Source: Ochotona curzoniae
Taxonomy: Eukaryota > Chordata > Mammalia > Lagomorpha > Ochotonidae
Assembly: GCF_017591425.1 (NCBI RefSeq)
Contig: NW_024465369.1
Span: 22,474,501-22,538,500, forward strand
DNA length: 64,000 nt
Reading direction: 5' to 3'
Below, one piece after another: positions 36,530 through 47,905 of this stretch (position 1 is the first letter of the stretch; every line of letters begins with the position of its first letter). Under the pieces are notes generated by a model. That model made no database searches. It had not been told where the DNA came from and was given only the letters and a program-made list of their open reading frames with translations. Position numbers and translations under genes: made by a program.

Positions 36530-36848
36530 GGGCCCCTGCATGATAGCCTAGCAGCTAAAGTCCTAGCCTTGATCCCATGTGGGCTCTAATCCTGGCAGAC
36601 CTGCTTCCCATCCATCTCCCTGCTTGTGGCCTGAGAAGGCAGTCAAGTATGGCCCAAAGCCTTGGGACCCTACACCTGTGTGGGAGACCCAGAAGAGGTT
36701 CCTGGCTACTGGCTTCGGATGAGCTCAGCCCTGGCCGTTGTGGTCACTTGGGAAACAAACCATCAGATGGGAGATCTTCCTCTCTGTCTCTCCTCCTCTC
36801 TGTATATCTGACTTTGCAATAAAAATAAATAAATCTTTTAAAAAATAA
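36530..36848 (+). mobile_element. CSINE in L1, sense
   Basis: Sense full-length copy: AGGGCCCCTGCATGATAGCC, ATCCCATGTGGGCTCTAATC, GGCTTCGGATGAGCTCAGCC, TCTCTGTATATCTGACTTTG, AATAAAAATAAATAAATC. Confidence 0.9.
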
Positions 36849-36892
36849 AGCCACAATCTTTTAGTTTTTCTGTAGTCCAGTTTGCTGTTACT

Positions 36893-37197
36893 TTTAAGAA
36901 GAATTATTTATTTGATAGGCAGAGTTACAGAGAGAGGGAGGGCTCTTCTATCTGCTGATTCATTCCTCAGATAACTGCAATGACTAGGGCTGGACCAGGG
37001 CAAAGCCAGGAGCTTTTTTCCAGGTCTCTCACATTGATGCAGGAGCCCAAGCACTTACTGCATCTTCTGTTGCTTGTCTAGGAGCGTTAGCAGGATGCTA
37101 ATTGGAAGTAGAAGAGCCAGGAGTCAAACCAGCCTCTTGCATGGTATGCCTTCTTGGCAGCTGGCTTTAGTGGCTATGCCATAGCACACTGGTCCCA
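36893..37197 (-). mobile_element. diverged CSINE in L1
   Basis: Antisense: TTATTTGATAGGCAGAGTTA, CTGCTGATTCATTCCTCAGA, ending CCATAGCACACTGGTCCC. Confidence 0.75.
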
Positions 37198-37495
37198 ATT
37201 TGTTATTTTATTTCTATAGTTTTTTTTTAATTTTATTTTATTTTTATAGTTTTGATGCCACCTCTAAGTAACCACTGCCTAATTCAAGGTCACAAAAATA
37301 TATACCCATGCTTTCTCCTAAGAAGTTTATAGGTCTACATCGAAGTTTGTGATTCATTTTGAATTATTTGTATATGGTATGAGGTATGGACCAACGTTAT
37401 TCTTCTAAATGTGGATACCAGTTGTTCCAGAACTGTGTATTGAAATTTTTTTGTCCCTTTAAATGATTTTCGTTGCCCAAGCCCATTCAGTGATG

Positions 37496-39077
37496 ACACT
37501 TATCCCTTTGTTCCTTCTCTTCCCTAGTCCCAGGCCCGAGTTTCCCCCTTTGGCATTTGTCTCATGAGCTTGCCGCTCTTACTTAATGTTTCTGCGAGTG
37601 GCCTGTTGTGCTGGGCAGCCTCTGCCCTCTGTGTAGCCTTCTGTTGCCTTTCTTGACATTCCCTGAGCTCCTTAAGGACCAGAGTCCTTTCTCTGTTTGG
37701 GTCTTATCTGTCCCTCTTTCTGCCCCCAACCCTGCCTCAGCCTGCCACCTTGGGAGTCCTGAACTTGGGATCCAGGCACTGCCTGTATCCTGGTAATGGG
37801 TAGTAGGTCTGTAACCGCAGACAGTAGGGTTTTAGTGGCTCACGTTAAGAAGCTCCATGCTGTAGGTTGAAAATGCTGATGGCAGCGTGAGCACTGAGAG
37901 GATTGCTTTACACACCTAAAGCTGGGATCTACCTGCAGTGAGCAAGGGGCTGGGGGAGTTACGTCAGGGCCAGCTTCCTTCTGGGGCGTGCCTGTCATCG
38001 GGCAGGAAGGGTGCTGTCTTCAGTGGATTTTCGGCAGCCTCTCCTCTCCTGTGCTCTTGCCAGTCTCCTGTTTTCTCAGGCTTTGGGAGCCTTTGCTGCC
38101 TTTGTCTCGCTGCTCGCAGTTAATGGTGATCAGGGCCTTCTCCAGTCACACTGCAGAGCAGTGTCAGCTGCACCCTAGGGTGGTGTCAGATGGCGTCTGG
38201 AACAAACCCAGTGCCATGCTCAGAAACGAATGTGTTTTCCCCCCTCAAGGTAAATTGATGGGGGCAGGGGCAGTGTTGATAGGACTCTTGTTTTGATCAT
38301 TTCTGATTGACAGAGAAACGCAGCAGCCACAGAGCCCATGGAGGCTCTCGGGACTAACGTTAATAAAGGTTAGTGCTGAGCTGAGAAAGACGAGAGAACA
38401 AGTCTGGTGTTCTGGCTTGACTCCGTGGATCTGTGTGTGTGCGTGCACATGGACAACTGTGGCTGACTGTGTTACAGGAGAGAGGTGCAAAGCCTGATGC
38501 TAGGAAATGCAAGTGGCCCTTGCTGACAGGGAGGGAGCAGAGCACACCAGGGCACCCTGGAGACGTCCTCATCCCAGGTATGCCACTAGTAACCTTCCCC
38601 AGGACACAGGCTCGCCTACAGAAGTTCACAGGGCCATTTGAGACCTTTGCTGTGGTCAAGGAGGATGAGAGACATAGTTGAGGAAGTACCCTTTCAAGGC
38701 TCCCATCCCTAGCCGAGTCCTCCGTGTGGGTCACAGGTCTTGAGTCTAGCCATTGAGCTCAGCTGTTGAGTCCAGGAGAATAAACTGTTCCCAGTGCCAC
38801 CAGGAGGAGCTAGTGAGGCTTTAGGCTGAGATGCAGAAAGGGCTGACAGGTGCCCTCTGTCTCAGGCAGGTCGGGGTGGAGCTCATTGGCAGCTCTGTGG
38901 GCCTGGGCAGGTGTAGGGGTCTCCTCGTGTGGGAGATGGGTGATGACAGAGCTGCCTTCAGAGGTGTCGCAGGTTGCCCTTCCACAACATCCATAGCGAA
39001 ATCTTCACCCCAGTAAGGGGACAGGGTTCCAGGGAAGTCGTGGGGACAGCACCTCTCCTGGGGTTAGTATTTGTTTT
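37496..39077. other. unassigned intron
   Basis: No recognised repeat. Overlapping open frames on both strands at 37988-38734 carry no family signature. Confidence 0.5.
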
Positions 39078-39100
39078 TGAAGATTTATTGTTTGTAAGTC

Positions 39101-39136
<36 letters not shown>

Positions 39137-39395
39137 GGAAAGGGAGATTTCATCCATCCACTGATTCATTCCCCCGATGGTGCAACAACCAGGAATAGGC
39201 CAGGCCAAAGCCAGGAGCTTCATCCACATCTCCCATGGATACCAGGGCCAAGGACCTGGACCATCTTTTACTGCTTTCCGTGACCCATTAGGGAGCTGGA
39301 TCAAAAACGGAGCAGCTGGGACAGGAACGGATACCTTCATGGGATGCCGGCATCACAGTCAGTGGCTTTACATGCTGCACTACAACCTGAGCCTC
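39078..39395 (-). mobile_element. CSINE with (GA)n
   Basis: Antisense copy: GAAGATTTATTGTTTGTAAG, (AG)n at 39104-39133, AGGCCAAAGCCAGGAGCTTC, CTTCATGGGATGCCGGCATC. Confidence 0.8.
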
Positions 39396-40909
39396 AGAGA
39401 TGAGTGTTCTTATAGAGAAGGAGTAAACTCATCTGTCACGCAAGGCAACTCTTAGAACTCGCTGAGGCATAGTGGGTGACAGTAGAAAAGGAGGCTCCAG
39501 CTGGTTCTCTTAGCTCTGTAAGAAGTGAACTGATGTTGAAGCTACCCAGTGTATGCTGCTTTTGCCACAACAGCCTGAACTAAGAGGACAAGAGAAATGG
39601 AATATAAGTGAGACCTTGGTCTCCTGCTCATGGTGAAGGTGATTCTGGGGTCACTGTGATCCCAGATCACTAGAGCCGATCTTCGTCTTCCTTCGTGAAT
39701 GGATTCCCTCAGCACTGACTCTCCTTGGCTGTTGTCCCCTGTTGCAACTGTACCCTCAGCTCTGTGCTTGCTGCTGAGTGGATGTTGCTAGCTAGCTATG
39801 AGGCTCGGTGCCCCTGAGCAGGACATGCAAGTGGCAGATTGAGTGGGTTTTAGTGACAGCTCTGAGCACGACGTGCAAGAGGCAGAGCGCAGTAGGTTCC
39901 GGTGGCAACTTTAAGCAGGATTGGCAAGTGGCAGGGCAAGCAGGTTCTGGTGGCACACCGGCTCCTTGGGGCTATTCATCTTCTCTGGGTTTGCATGTGA
40001 CTCCTGTGACGTGATTAATGTGCTGTGTATGTGAGACTGCCTGGTAACAGAAGCCAGCTCTTAGACTGTTGGTGGGAGTGAGAAGCTCCAAGGCTGCAGA
40101 AATGGGAAATGTAGGCAAAACAGAATGGTGGGATACCTGGCAGCGCCCCGCCCCCATCACCTGGGAAGTTCCCTGTGCTTTCCATGGAAATGAGAGAGCG
40201 TAACTCAGGGTGTACTTCAGGTTGGCCTCAGGTAGTTAGCCACCAGTGTCTCAGAGGGATTATCGCTGGCAGTGGCCCAGAGGCTCCCAGCACAGTCAGA
40301 TGAGATCAGCACTTGATGCAGAGGCCTGTGCGGCAGGTGACCTCTCAGTGTCACTTGCGGATGTCCTGACTCATGAGGGCACAGCACTGTTCTGCCATTG
40401 AGTCAGACTCTTGTTCGTTTGGTTCAGCCCCAGATGAAGCAGGTACTACAGTTAGGATTGCCCTGAGCCAGACACACGTACCCTGTAGGCCAAACCCCTG
40501 GTATGAGGGGCTCACAGAGGCCCGCTGAGGGACCGGGTGGCTGAGAGTGTGCTGCAGCTGGACCCGTCATCTCCTCTTCCTCCTCTCCCCCTCCTGCGGA
40601 CCAGTCCCACCTGCTCCCAGAAGAGAAGGATGCAGCTAAGATTCGTGTGCCCTGTGATGCTGGAGAGAGGAGTTGCTTGAGAATGCAGCAGATATTGTGG
40701 GCACTAAGTCTTCGGCAGCTGCGAGTTTCACTGTGGATCTAAGGCTTGGACATTGAGCATCGTGGTGATCACAAGGAAGTGTCTGACTAGTGTGTGCACT
40801 GTGGAATCAAGTGTTAATGACTGATGTGGGCACTAGAGGTGTGGCAGTCAAGCATGCAGGCTAGGAGTCTCCCGAGTACTCAGAAAACCCTAGCAGGCAG
40901 AAAATCCAA
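39396..40909. other. unassigned intron with degenerate minisatellite
   Basis: Holds the three-copy 48-bp repeat at 39815-39960. Nothing else was recognised. Confidence 0.5.
39815..39960 (+). repeat. degenerate 48-49-bp tandem repeat, three copies
   Basis: Units start at about 39815, 39863 and 39912. Each runs GAGCA/AAGCA-GGA-n-GCAAGTGGCAG, a variable stretch, then AGGTTCTGGTGGCA or a variant. Similarity between units is partial, so the array looks old. Confidence 0.7.
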
Positions 40910-41252
40910 GGCACAACAGTAGAGTCATCTCGTGCGATGCTTGCATCACACATTGGAGTGTATGGATGCGGGTCCCAGCTCTGCTTTCGGTCTGCCTTCC
41001 TACTGATTTGCATCTTGGGAGGTATCAAGTGACGGCTCAAATACTTGGGTCGCTACTGCCCACCTGGGAGACAGATCAAGTTTGGGCCTCCCAGCTTTGG
41101 TCCGGCCCGGCCCTTGAGTGGATCAGCAGGTGGACGTGTACTCTTGTGTGGAACTTTCTCTCCTCTGCTCCCTCTGTCTCTCTTCCTCTCTCCATGTTGC
41201 CCTCTCTGTCTTTGATTATAGTTTTCTCTCTCTGCCTCCCAAATAAAATAAG
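40910..41252 (+). mobile_element. diverged CSINE, sense
   Basis: Sense copy: CTCGTGCGATGCTTGCATCA, TGGATGCGGGTCCCAGCTCT, CCACCTGGGAGACAGATCAA, then CTCTCTCTGCCTCCCAAATAAAATAAG-type tail (41227-41252). Confidence 0.75.
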
Positions 41253-42577
41253 TGATTGTGTATGTGTCATGTGCACATTGAATTTGATGTATGCACACCA
41301 AAGATTCCCAAAGTATTGTTGGTATTTTCTTTAGGAAGTTATAAAGTTAAAGCAGATCACTGCATAACATTAAACTTCTGAATGCCACCCGTTTGTTCTT
41401 ATTGTCTTGTTGAAAACATTCTGTCCAGGCTGCCTAGTGTGCTAGACCTTGGCTCAAAATCCCGGGTCTCTGTTCTTAGTATCTGTGTAACCTGGGAAGT
41501 CACTAGACTTGGTTTCTTTGGAACTGAGCTTGCTCGGAGGGAATGTCTGCAAATGCCTAGCTCCCGGGATGGCCTGGAGGAAAGTTTTCCCGATGTGATG
41601 TTGCCGTCATGCTGGTCCGCACTTGTGAGATGCCGCAGGTGATCCCTTCTGCCCTCTGTGACCTTGGTCTGACCTGGAGGCTGCAGAAGGCTCTACTGCT
41701 CAGATGCAGGGACTTAATCTCAGTGCCGTTGGTTGGGTTGGCTGAGTCAGTGTGGGGGAAGGCCTTGTCTGGATTTATGTTTGTACATCCTGAGCAAGGC
41801 TGGGAAGGGAGGGGATGAGCTGACACGGTGGCTTTCGTGGGAAGGGTCTGGTCTGATACTTAGTTGGCTTTTATTTCCTATAGTATGAGTTATTCCCAGC
41901 CAAATGCCTTGTACTTGTTTATCCGTGGTCCATAGCTCTTGCTGAATGTAACAAAAATGAGGTAGTGAGAGCATACGTTGGCAAGCCCAGGAGGTGTATG
42001 GGAAGCCAGTCCCAAGAACACAAAGCCATCTGAAGGATCTTTGAGTGGAAAGCAGTCATCCAGCACCTGGTCTTGTCTTGAGCTGAGGCTTGCTTTGGCC
42101 CGTCCGTGAAAAGATGCCCACCACCCCAGGCACTAGAGGATTCTCAGGGGAAAAATATGAGGCTGGGTTAAAGAACGTTTAACTGTACACTTGATTCTTC
42201 TGATGGTTTGTTGTGTTCTGAGAAGCAGTTGAGGAGTATCCTTTTAAGGCAGAACACCAGGAATCTTACCTGTGACCACAAGTCTGAGTGTGTCTCCTTG
42301 AGCATCTGCCACCGTCGCCGACAGACACCTGCGGTCCACAGGGGGAAGATACAGGAGACCTGCAGTGTCTAATGGGGGTTCCGAAGATGGGACTGAAATA
42401 TCCCAGCACATGGCTATGGAGACTCGCACCTGTCTTACAGGTTGTTCGCTTTGTGTCCCAGTGTTTCCTTTCACACTGGAAATTCTTAGTGTGTGTGCCC
42501 TGCTGCGGTGACCTCACATGCCCTTTCCACCTCCAGCTCTCCTGACCCAGCTGGCAGGGGTCTGTGCAGATTTATGT
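41253..42577. other. unassigned intron
   Basis: Only the MIR fragment at 41445-41545 was recognised. Confidence 0.5.
41445..41545 (+). mobile_element. MIR fragment
   Basis: TTGGCTCAAAATCCCGGGTC, GTATCTGTGTAACCTGGGAA and GTCACTAGACTTGGTTTC follow the MIR B box and core. Confidence 0.5.
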
Positions 42578-42873
42578 GCAGATTTATGGAGAGGAGAGAC
42601 AGAGAAGAAAGGTCTTTGATCCGCTGGTTCACTCCTGGAGTGACCACAATGTCTGGAGCTGAGCCAGTCCAAAACCAGGAGCCAAGAGCTTCTTCCCAGT
42701 CTCCTATTCAGGTTGCAGGATCCCAAGGCTTTGGACCATCCTCTACTGCTTTCTCTGCCACAAACAGGTAGCTGGATGGGAAGTGGAGCAGCCAGGACAC
42801 GAACGGGTGCCTATGTGGGATCCTGGCACTTGCAAGGTGAGGATTTAGCCATTGAGCCATCACTTTGGGCCCA
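42578..42873 (-). mobile_element. CSINE
   Basis: Antisense copy, tail truncated: TTTATGGAGAGGAGAGACAG, CAGTCCAAAACCAGGAGCCA, AAGTGGAGCAGCCAGGACAC, ending CACTTTGGGCCC. Confidence 0.82.
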
Positions 42874-43202
42874 TGATCTTTATTTTACTGAATGAGCTCA
42901 GAGTAGATGTAACCTTTCGCTCGGGGATTCCATGAGGTCCCGTGAGCTCTGGTTTTGTAGTGGTTTACTGGACTCTGGACTCGAGCTGAGGTGGATACAG
43001 GCATCTTTGACCACTTGGCCCCAAGGTCTAGAGACCTCCAGCTAGAGGAGAGGTGATGCCAGGGAAGGGAGTAGGGGTGGTTTGCCAAGCATTGTTACCC
43101 ACAGAAAGGTGTACATACTAGACAGACATTTTAGGACAATGGTGGTCTCATGTGGCCATCTTGGGCCTGAGGCTACATGGGGCTTCTTTTTTTTTCTTCA
43201 GT
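42874..43202. other. unassigned intron
   Basis: No recognised feature. Confidence 0.5.
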
Positions 43203-43466
43203 TTTTAAAGAGTTTTTAATTTATTTGAAAGAGAGATCTTCCATATGCCAGTTCACTTTTATGTGGTTGCAACATCCAGGGTTGGGCCGAGCTAGAACCA
43301 GGAACCAGGAACCAGGAGCTTCTTCCAGGGCCCAAGCCTTTGGGCCATCTTCCCAGGCACATGAGCAGGAAGCTGGGTTGGAAGTAGAGCAGCTGGAACC
43401 AGTGCCCATGTGGGATGCCAACATCGCAGGTGGTGACTTTAGCTGCTGTGTCACAGCACAGGCCTC
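43203..43466 (-). mobile_element. CSINE
   Basis: Antisense copy: TTTTTAATTTATTTGAAAGA, three short tandem copies of AACCAGG near 43296-43316, CCCATGTGGGATGCCAACAT, ending CACAGCACAGGCC. Confidence 0.78.
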
Positions 43467-44847
43467 CTGGTACTGAGGTAGAGTGCTTTAAGCTTCTGCA
43501 ATCCGAGGAGAGAGGCACTGAGTTGAGAATTTCAGGGAAGCGCCTCTGCCCAGGAGAAGCAGGGAAGGAAGAGGCGTATACACACAGGGATACAGGGCAT
43601 TTGGGGCCAGCCCTTGGCTGAGTGTATTATCTGGAGGCACTGCTCCAGACTCTGACAGCTGAGGGGACTCGTAGTTAGAATGATTTTTTGGTGCCTCACT
43701 TGGGAAACTTGCTAAGGGCTGGCTTTTGCGTTGGTGTTCCAGATGGATCCAGATGTTTGTAAATGTCGTGCCAAGTGGCTCTTCATTCCTGTCAGTTTTA
43801 ACCTTGATGGTCGTCCAGCAGCAGACTCTCTCCCTCTGTTTGGGGTGTGGCCTTGAAGGCCCTGAAAGGCAGGGTATTGTCCTAGCTCCCCAAGGAATGC
43901 CGCCTCTGCAGTAGCACAGGCGTCACTGCTGCTATGAGCTGCAGTCTGGAGGAGCTGTTGTTGGCCTGTTATGGTCTTTGGGTGCTCCAGGGAAGCCCTC
44001 TGGGGGCTGGAAGTGCTCAGCTGATCTCAGATCTCAGGCCTTGGGGACAGAGGGTGGGACCTTGGATGTGACCCCTGAGGCAAATGTCTCCGTGGCCAAG
44101 GACAATGAGGAATGGTAGCTTTGGGGAAAGCAGTAGCTGGTGACCTTGATGCCCAGTTGGCCAACATCCCACCCCCCCAGCCCCCCCCACCCCCATCCAG
44201 GGCTAGACAGTAAACATGTTCAGCTCCAAGAGCTGTGCCTGCTCTGCAGTGACTGTTTCAGTCTGGGCTTACTCAGGAGTAGCCAGAGACCATGCGCAGC
44301 CATGGTGGTGGGGGCAGTACCGTTCTACTGCAACACATGGTGGAATGGCTTCCCTGGACTCTGCTTGGTCCTTATGTCTTTGGCCTCAGAGGAGACGGAA
44401 GGACAGGAATCCTTGTCCCCCATGCATCATGTCCTGCACCCTGTCGGCATTCTGATCCCTGAGGTGCAGGCACAAACACCGTGTGCAATAGGTGGAGGGC
44501 ACCTAGAGTGCAGGTGGCTTTGCTGAAGGTGACCCAGCTGGTTAATGAGTGACTGGCACTTGCACCTTGGTCTGTCTGATTCCCAAGCCTGGGTCATCGC
44601 TGTTTCACTCCATCGCCACCACTCAGAACAGCTGCCTTAGATCAGCTCACCCTCAAATTCTACAGGTAGCACAGATGTTGCCAAGCCCTGTGCTCCGCCC
44701 TTGTCCTTCATGTGACCTTCTGTTTCTGCCTTACCTACTTCCTCAGTGACAAGGGGCTGTAGGGAACACAGGCTGAACACCTTGCCTTGGAAGGTGAGGG
44801 GTCCCCTATGCAACGGTGCTTCATGTAGTGACCCTTGAGCTTAAGCC
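43467..44847. other. unassigned intron
   Basis: A C-rich run CCCCCCCAGCCCCCCCCACC lies at 44171-44190, and the MIR fragment at 44525. Nothing else was recognised. Confidence 0.5.
44525..44615 (-). mobile_element. MIR fragment
   Basis: GAAGGTGACCCAGCTGGTTA, CTTGGTCTGTCTGATTCCCA match the antisense MIR core (AAGGTCACACAGCTAGTAAG...GTCTGTCTGACTCCA). Confidence 0.5.
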
Positions 44848-45031
44848 AGGAGCTTAAGTTCCCCTTGGGGGTACAGGGTGCCAAGGGTTTGGGCCATCCT
44901 CTGTTGCTTTCCCAGGCTTTAAGCAGAAAGCTGAATCGGAAGTGGCGCAGCAGGGACATGAACTGGTACCCATGCAGGATTCTGGCACTTGCAGATAGAG
45001 GATAAGCTGGTTAAACCATCATAGTGGCCCC
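44848..45031 (-). mobile_element. CSINE, head-side fragment
   Basis: Antisense: AAGCCAGGAGCTTAAGTTCC, GTTGCTTTCCCAGGCTTTAA, GGAAGTGGCGCAGCAGGGAC, ending CATCATAGTGGCCCC. The tail side is missing or unrecognisable. Confidence 0.72.
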
Positions 45032-46519
45032 ACATTACGTATTTCTTAGAAGCACTCCAACCCACTGTCTGCTTTATGCAAATGTGGGAATTACTCTGGC
45101 AGTTGAATAGTCACAGCTATTTGAAGGAAATATAATTCAGAATTTCACCTTACTTACTTTGTGTTATTTTCCTATCTTTGTACTCCTATCCAAGGATCTT
45201 GTCCAGAGGGAGTTGTCTAAGTTCCAGGTGTGCACCTTACTGCCAGGGATGCTTCCAGCCCATCCTGTGGATTTAGCTTCATTGTTGCATTAGCCAGCAC
45301 ACACCTGAGAGGACCATGTCAGGAGGGAGTGTTCATCATGGCGTGCAGAATTGGAGGTCACAGGCCCGGCTCAAGGGAAGGGAGAGACAGAAAGGACAGC
45401 AGAGCTAAACTCTCAACAAAGGTTTATAAGAAACATGGCACTGTGGATTGGATGTGCAGAGAAGTCGTGAGGAGTAGCATGGGTTCCGGCATCTTGCCTT
45501 AGGTTGCCCCTTGCTACTGGAAGGGAACGTGAGCCCAGGGCCCTTCTTGGGGCTCCTGACCCAGCCCCAGCAGCTGGTGGTGCCTGCAGCCGTGCCTCAG
45601 TACCGACTGTGCTGCCAGAAGCCATCACACACTGTGTCCCAGGCTGCCGTGTCGCTTTTGAAGGCTCTGCCTGCTCGTGACGGTGGCCCTGGTGTTCTTT
45701 GCTTGGCCGACCTCGCAGTTTGGAGGAATCCTGGGGTGCATCACCTGGGAATGTCTCTCTGTAGGACTTTGTGTCGTGAGGATTTGTCATGAGGATGTGA
45801 CTGGGAACCCTAGAGGTGAGGTGCCCGTCACTGCCGCGTGGGACGGATCTTGGGGGCCATTATCCCTGGCTGCCTGGCAGAGACTATGGTTGCCAGCGTT
45901 CTCCTTGGGAGACAGTCCTTTTCATTTCCTCCTGGGAGTGTTCAATACACTCTGGGAGCAGTTCCCCATGCACATGCCAGTTTGGGCAGTGCTCACTTGC
46001 TTGGCCTTGGGGCACGTACGTTGTTTGGAATTTCTCTGTGTGGGACATTGGTCTTATCACTGTCATTTACTTCAGCACGGCCTCTGGGTCACTGAACCTT
46101 CACTGCCACACTTGGGCTTCTTGCAGGAGCACCCAGATCTTCCATGGGTGCCTTGCCGGCTGTAGATCTAAGCCCAAAGTGCAGTTAGCTTTGCAGGGAC
46201 CAAGAATGCCAGAATCCCTTTTGTTAGGCCGAGCCTACAATAGAGCATAAAGTGGCTGCCCAGGTAGACTGTTAGCTGTAGGGTTGTCTGGATCCTTAAC
46301 AAGCAAGCATCTCTGGCTTGACACTTCCGAAGGCTAGGAATGTCCTCACTCCCCAGCGGAAGAACTTCCCCAGCCAGGCTGAACCTCTGGATTTTGTCTG
46401 GAATTAGCATTGAAGCAGCGCCACCTTGTGGTAAATGCTGAATAAGGCATGTGCTCATGCATCATGATCGGTTATGCTGCTTTGAGATTTAAGATGGTAT
46501 CCATATCCCATTGTAGTAA
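45032..46519. other. unassigned intron with stop-poor segment
   Basis: No repeat family recognised. At 45677-46250 all three forward frames have open stretches of 85 to 162 codons, with no recognised motif, conserved start or splice structure. A CTCF-type motif lies at 46418. Confidence 0.45.
46418..46431 (-). promoter_or_regulatory. candidate CTCF-binding site
   Basis: GCGCCACCTTGTGG is the reverse complement of CCACAAGGTGGCGC, 13 of 14 matches to CCASYAGRKGGCRS (A instead of Y at position 5). It lies outside recognised repeats and points toward the exon at 27787. Confidence 0.5.
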
Positions 46520-46530
46520 CCAAATTACTT

Positions 46531-46854
46531 CTTAAAAATGATTTATTATTTATTTTTATTGGGAAAGCGAATATACAAAGTGAAGAGACAGAGAGGAAGA
46601 TCTTCCGTCCGATGGTCCACTCCCCAAACAGCCGCAACGGCTGGAGCTGAGCCATTCTGAAGCCGGGAGACTCTTCCGGGTCTCCCACGTGGGTACAGGG
46701 TCCCAAGGCCCTGGAACATCCTCGACTGCTTTCCCAGGCCACAGGCAGGGAGCTGGATGGGAACCAGGGCCTCAGGGATTAGAACCGGCGCCCATATGGG
46801 ACCTTGGCGTGTTCAAGGCGAGGACCTTAACCACTACGCTATCGCACCAAGCCC
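46531..46854 (-). mobile_element. CSINE, relatively young
   Basis: Full-length antisense copy with GATCTTCCGTCCGATGGTCC, GATTAGAACCGGCGCCCATA, ending CGCACCAAGCCC. Perfect duplication CCAAATTACTT at 46520-46530 and 46855-46865. Confidence 0.92.
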
Positions 46855-46882
46855 CCAAATTACTTTCAAAAGGAAAAAGACA

Positions 46883-47155
46883 TTTTAAAAAAAAATATTT
46901 ATTCAAAAGGCTGATTTATAGAGCACACATACACATACACACACAGATATCTCCCATCTACTGGGTCATTCTGGGGCCAGGCTGAAGCCAGGCACTAGGA
47001 GCTTCATCCCAGGCTCTCACATGGTTGCAGGGGCCCTGGCACTTGGGCCACCCACCACTGCTTTCCCAGTGCATCAGCAGAGAGCTGAATTTGAGCAGTG
47101 CTCTGATATGTCAGCCTTGCAAGCAGCAGCATAATTTGCTGTCCCACAATGCTTG
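46883..47155 (-). mobile_element. diverged CSINE
   Basis: Antisense: AAAAATATTTATTCAAAAGG, GGCCAGGCTGAAGCCAGGCA, CATCAGCAGAGAGCTGAATT. A short (CA)n replaces the GAGA block. Confidence 0.7.
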
Positions 47156-47657
47156 CAGGGCGGTGGGACGGCTCCGGGAAGTGGGTGGAGGGAGGAAGGG
47201 GCACACTTCAAGTTTAGAGACTTTGTTCTGGCTTTGCCTTCACACATGATCAGGTTTACGTAGAAAAGAAACATTTTAGAGTGAGAAATCTCTGCAATCA
47301 CTTCTTTGGGTGTTAAGCAAATTATCTCTAGGTTAGTTAACCTTCGCTTCCACCCTAACCCCGGGTTTTCAAGGTCTGCAGGTAGAATAGGTTGACATTT
47401 TGAACTTGGAGCTGCTTGTCTTGACCTAAGCAGGTTGGGATGTTTCGTGTCCTGTCCGCCTTTACCCCACATGTCTTTGTGCTCCTGCCTGAGCTGTCGA
47501 TGCTCCTGTGGGAAGCAGCCAGGCAGCCCGTGAGGTCCCTCCATGCCATGTGGGACCGTGGCGTGTAGTGCTGTCTGCCTCTGCGATGGACGCCCACCGA
47601 AGGGGACTTCACCTGGATGGCTGGGGGAGTCGCCAAGTGGTTTGATGTGTTATGCAC
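47156..47657. other. unassigned intron
   Basis: No recognised feature. Confidence 0.5.
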
Positions 47658-47905
47658 TGGGGCCAATGTTGTGGCATGGTGTGCAAAGCCACTGGCTGTG
47701 ATGCAGACCTCCCATGGGGTGCACATTCGTGGTCTCACTGTCCAGCTTCCTGCTCCTGTCCTGCCAAAGCAGTGGAAGATGAGTGGAGTACTTGGGCCCC
47801 TGCTGACCACGTGGGAGACCCGGCTGAAGAGATCGCCCATCCACTCGCTGACTCTTTCTCTTCCTATGAGTGTTTCAAACACATAAATAATCTGAAAAAC
47901 AAAAT
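47658..47905 (+). mobile_element. diverged CSINE, sense
   Basis: Sense: GGGGCCAATGTTGTGGCATG, GTACTTGGGCCCCTGCTGAC, CACGTGGGAGACCCGGCTGA, weak tail ACATAAATAATCTGAAAAAC. Confidence 0.75.

Larger units (their letters stand above)
35040..37495 (-). mobile_element. L1M fragment: 3' UTR and ORF2 3' end, split by four CSINEs
   Basis: Antisense L1 order is kept across SINE interruptions: TTGTGCAATTATTACC, ATAAATAATGCTACTGGG, TTTACCAGATATGTGATTTA, CACTGCCTAATTCAAGGTCA, GAGGTATGGACCAACGTTAT, GGATACCAGTTGTTCCAGAA. These parallel the reverse complement of the end of ORF2 and the 3' UTR of L1M elements. Many substitutions and stops; not functional. Confidence 0.78.

Noticed and set aside
39815..39960. 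CRISPR-like direct repeats
   Set aside because: Units are degenerate and contiguous without unique spacers, and the genome is clearly mammalian.
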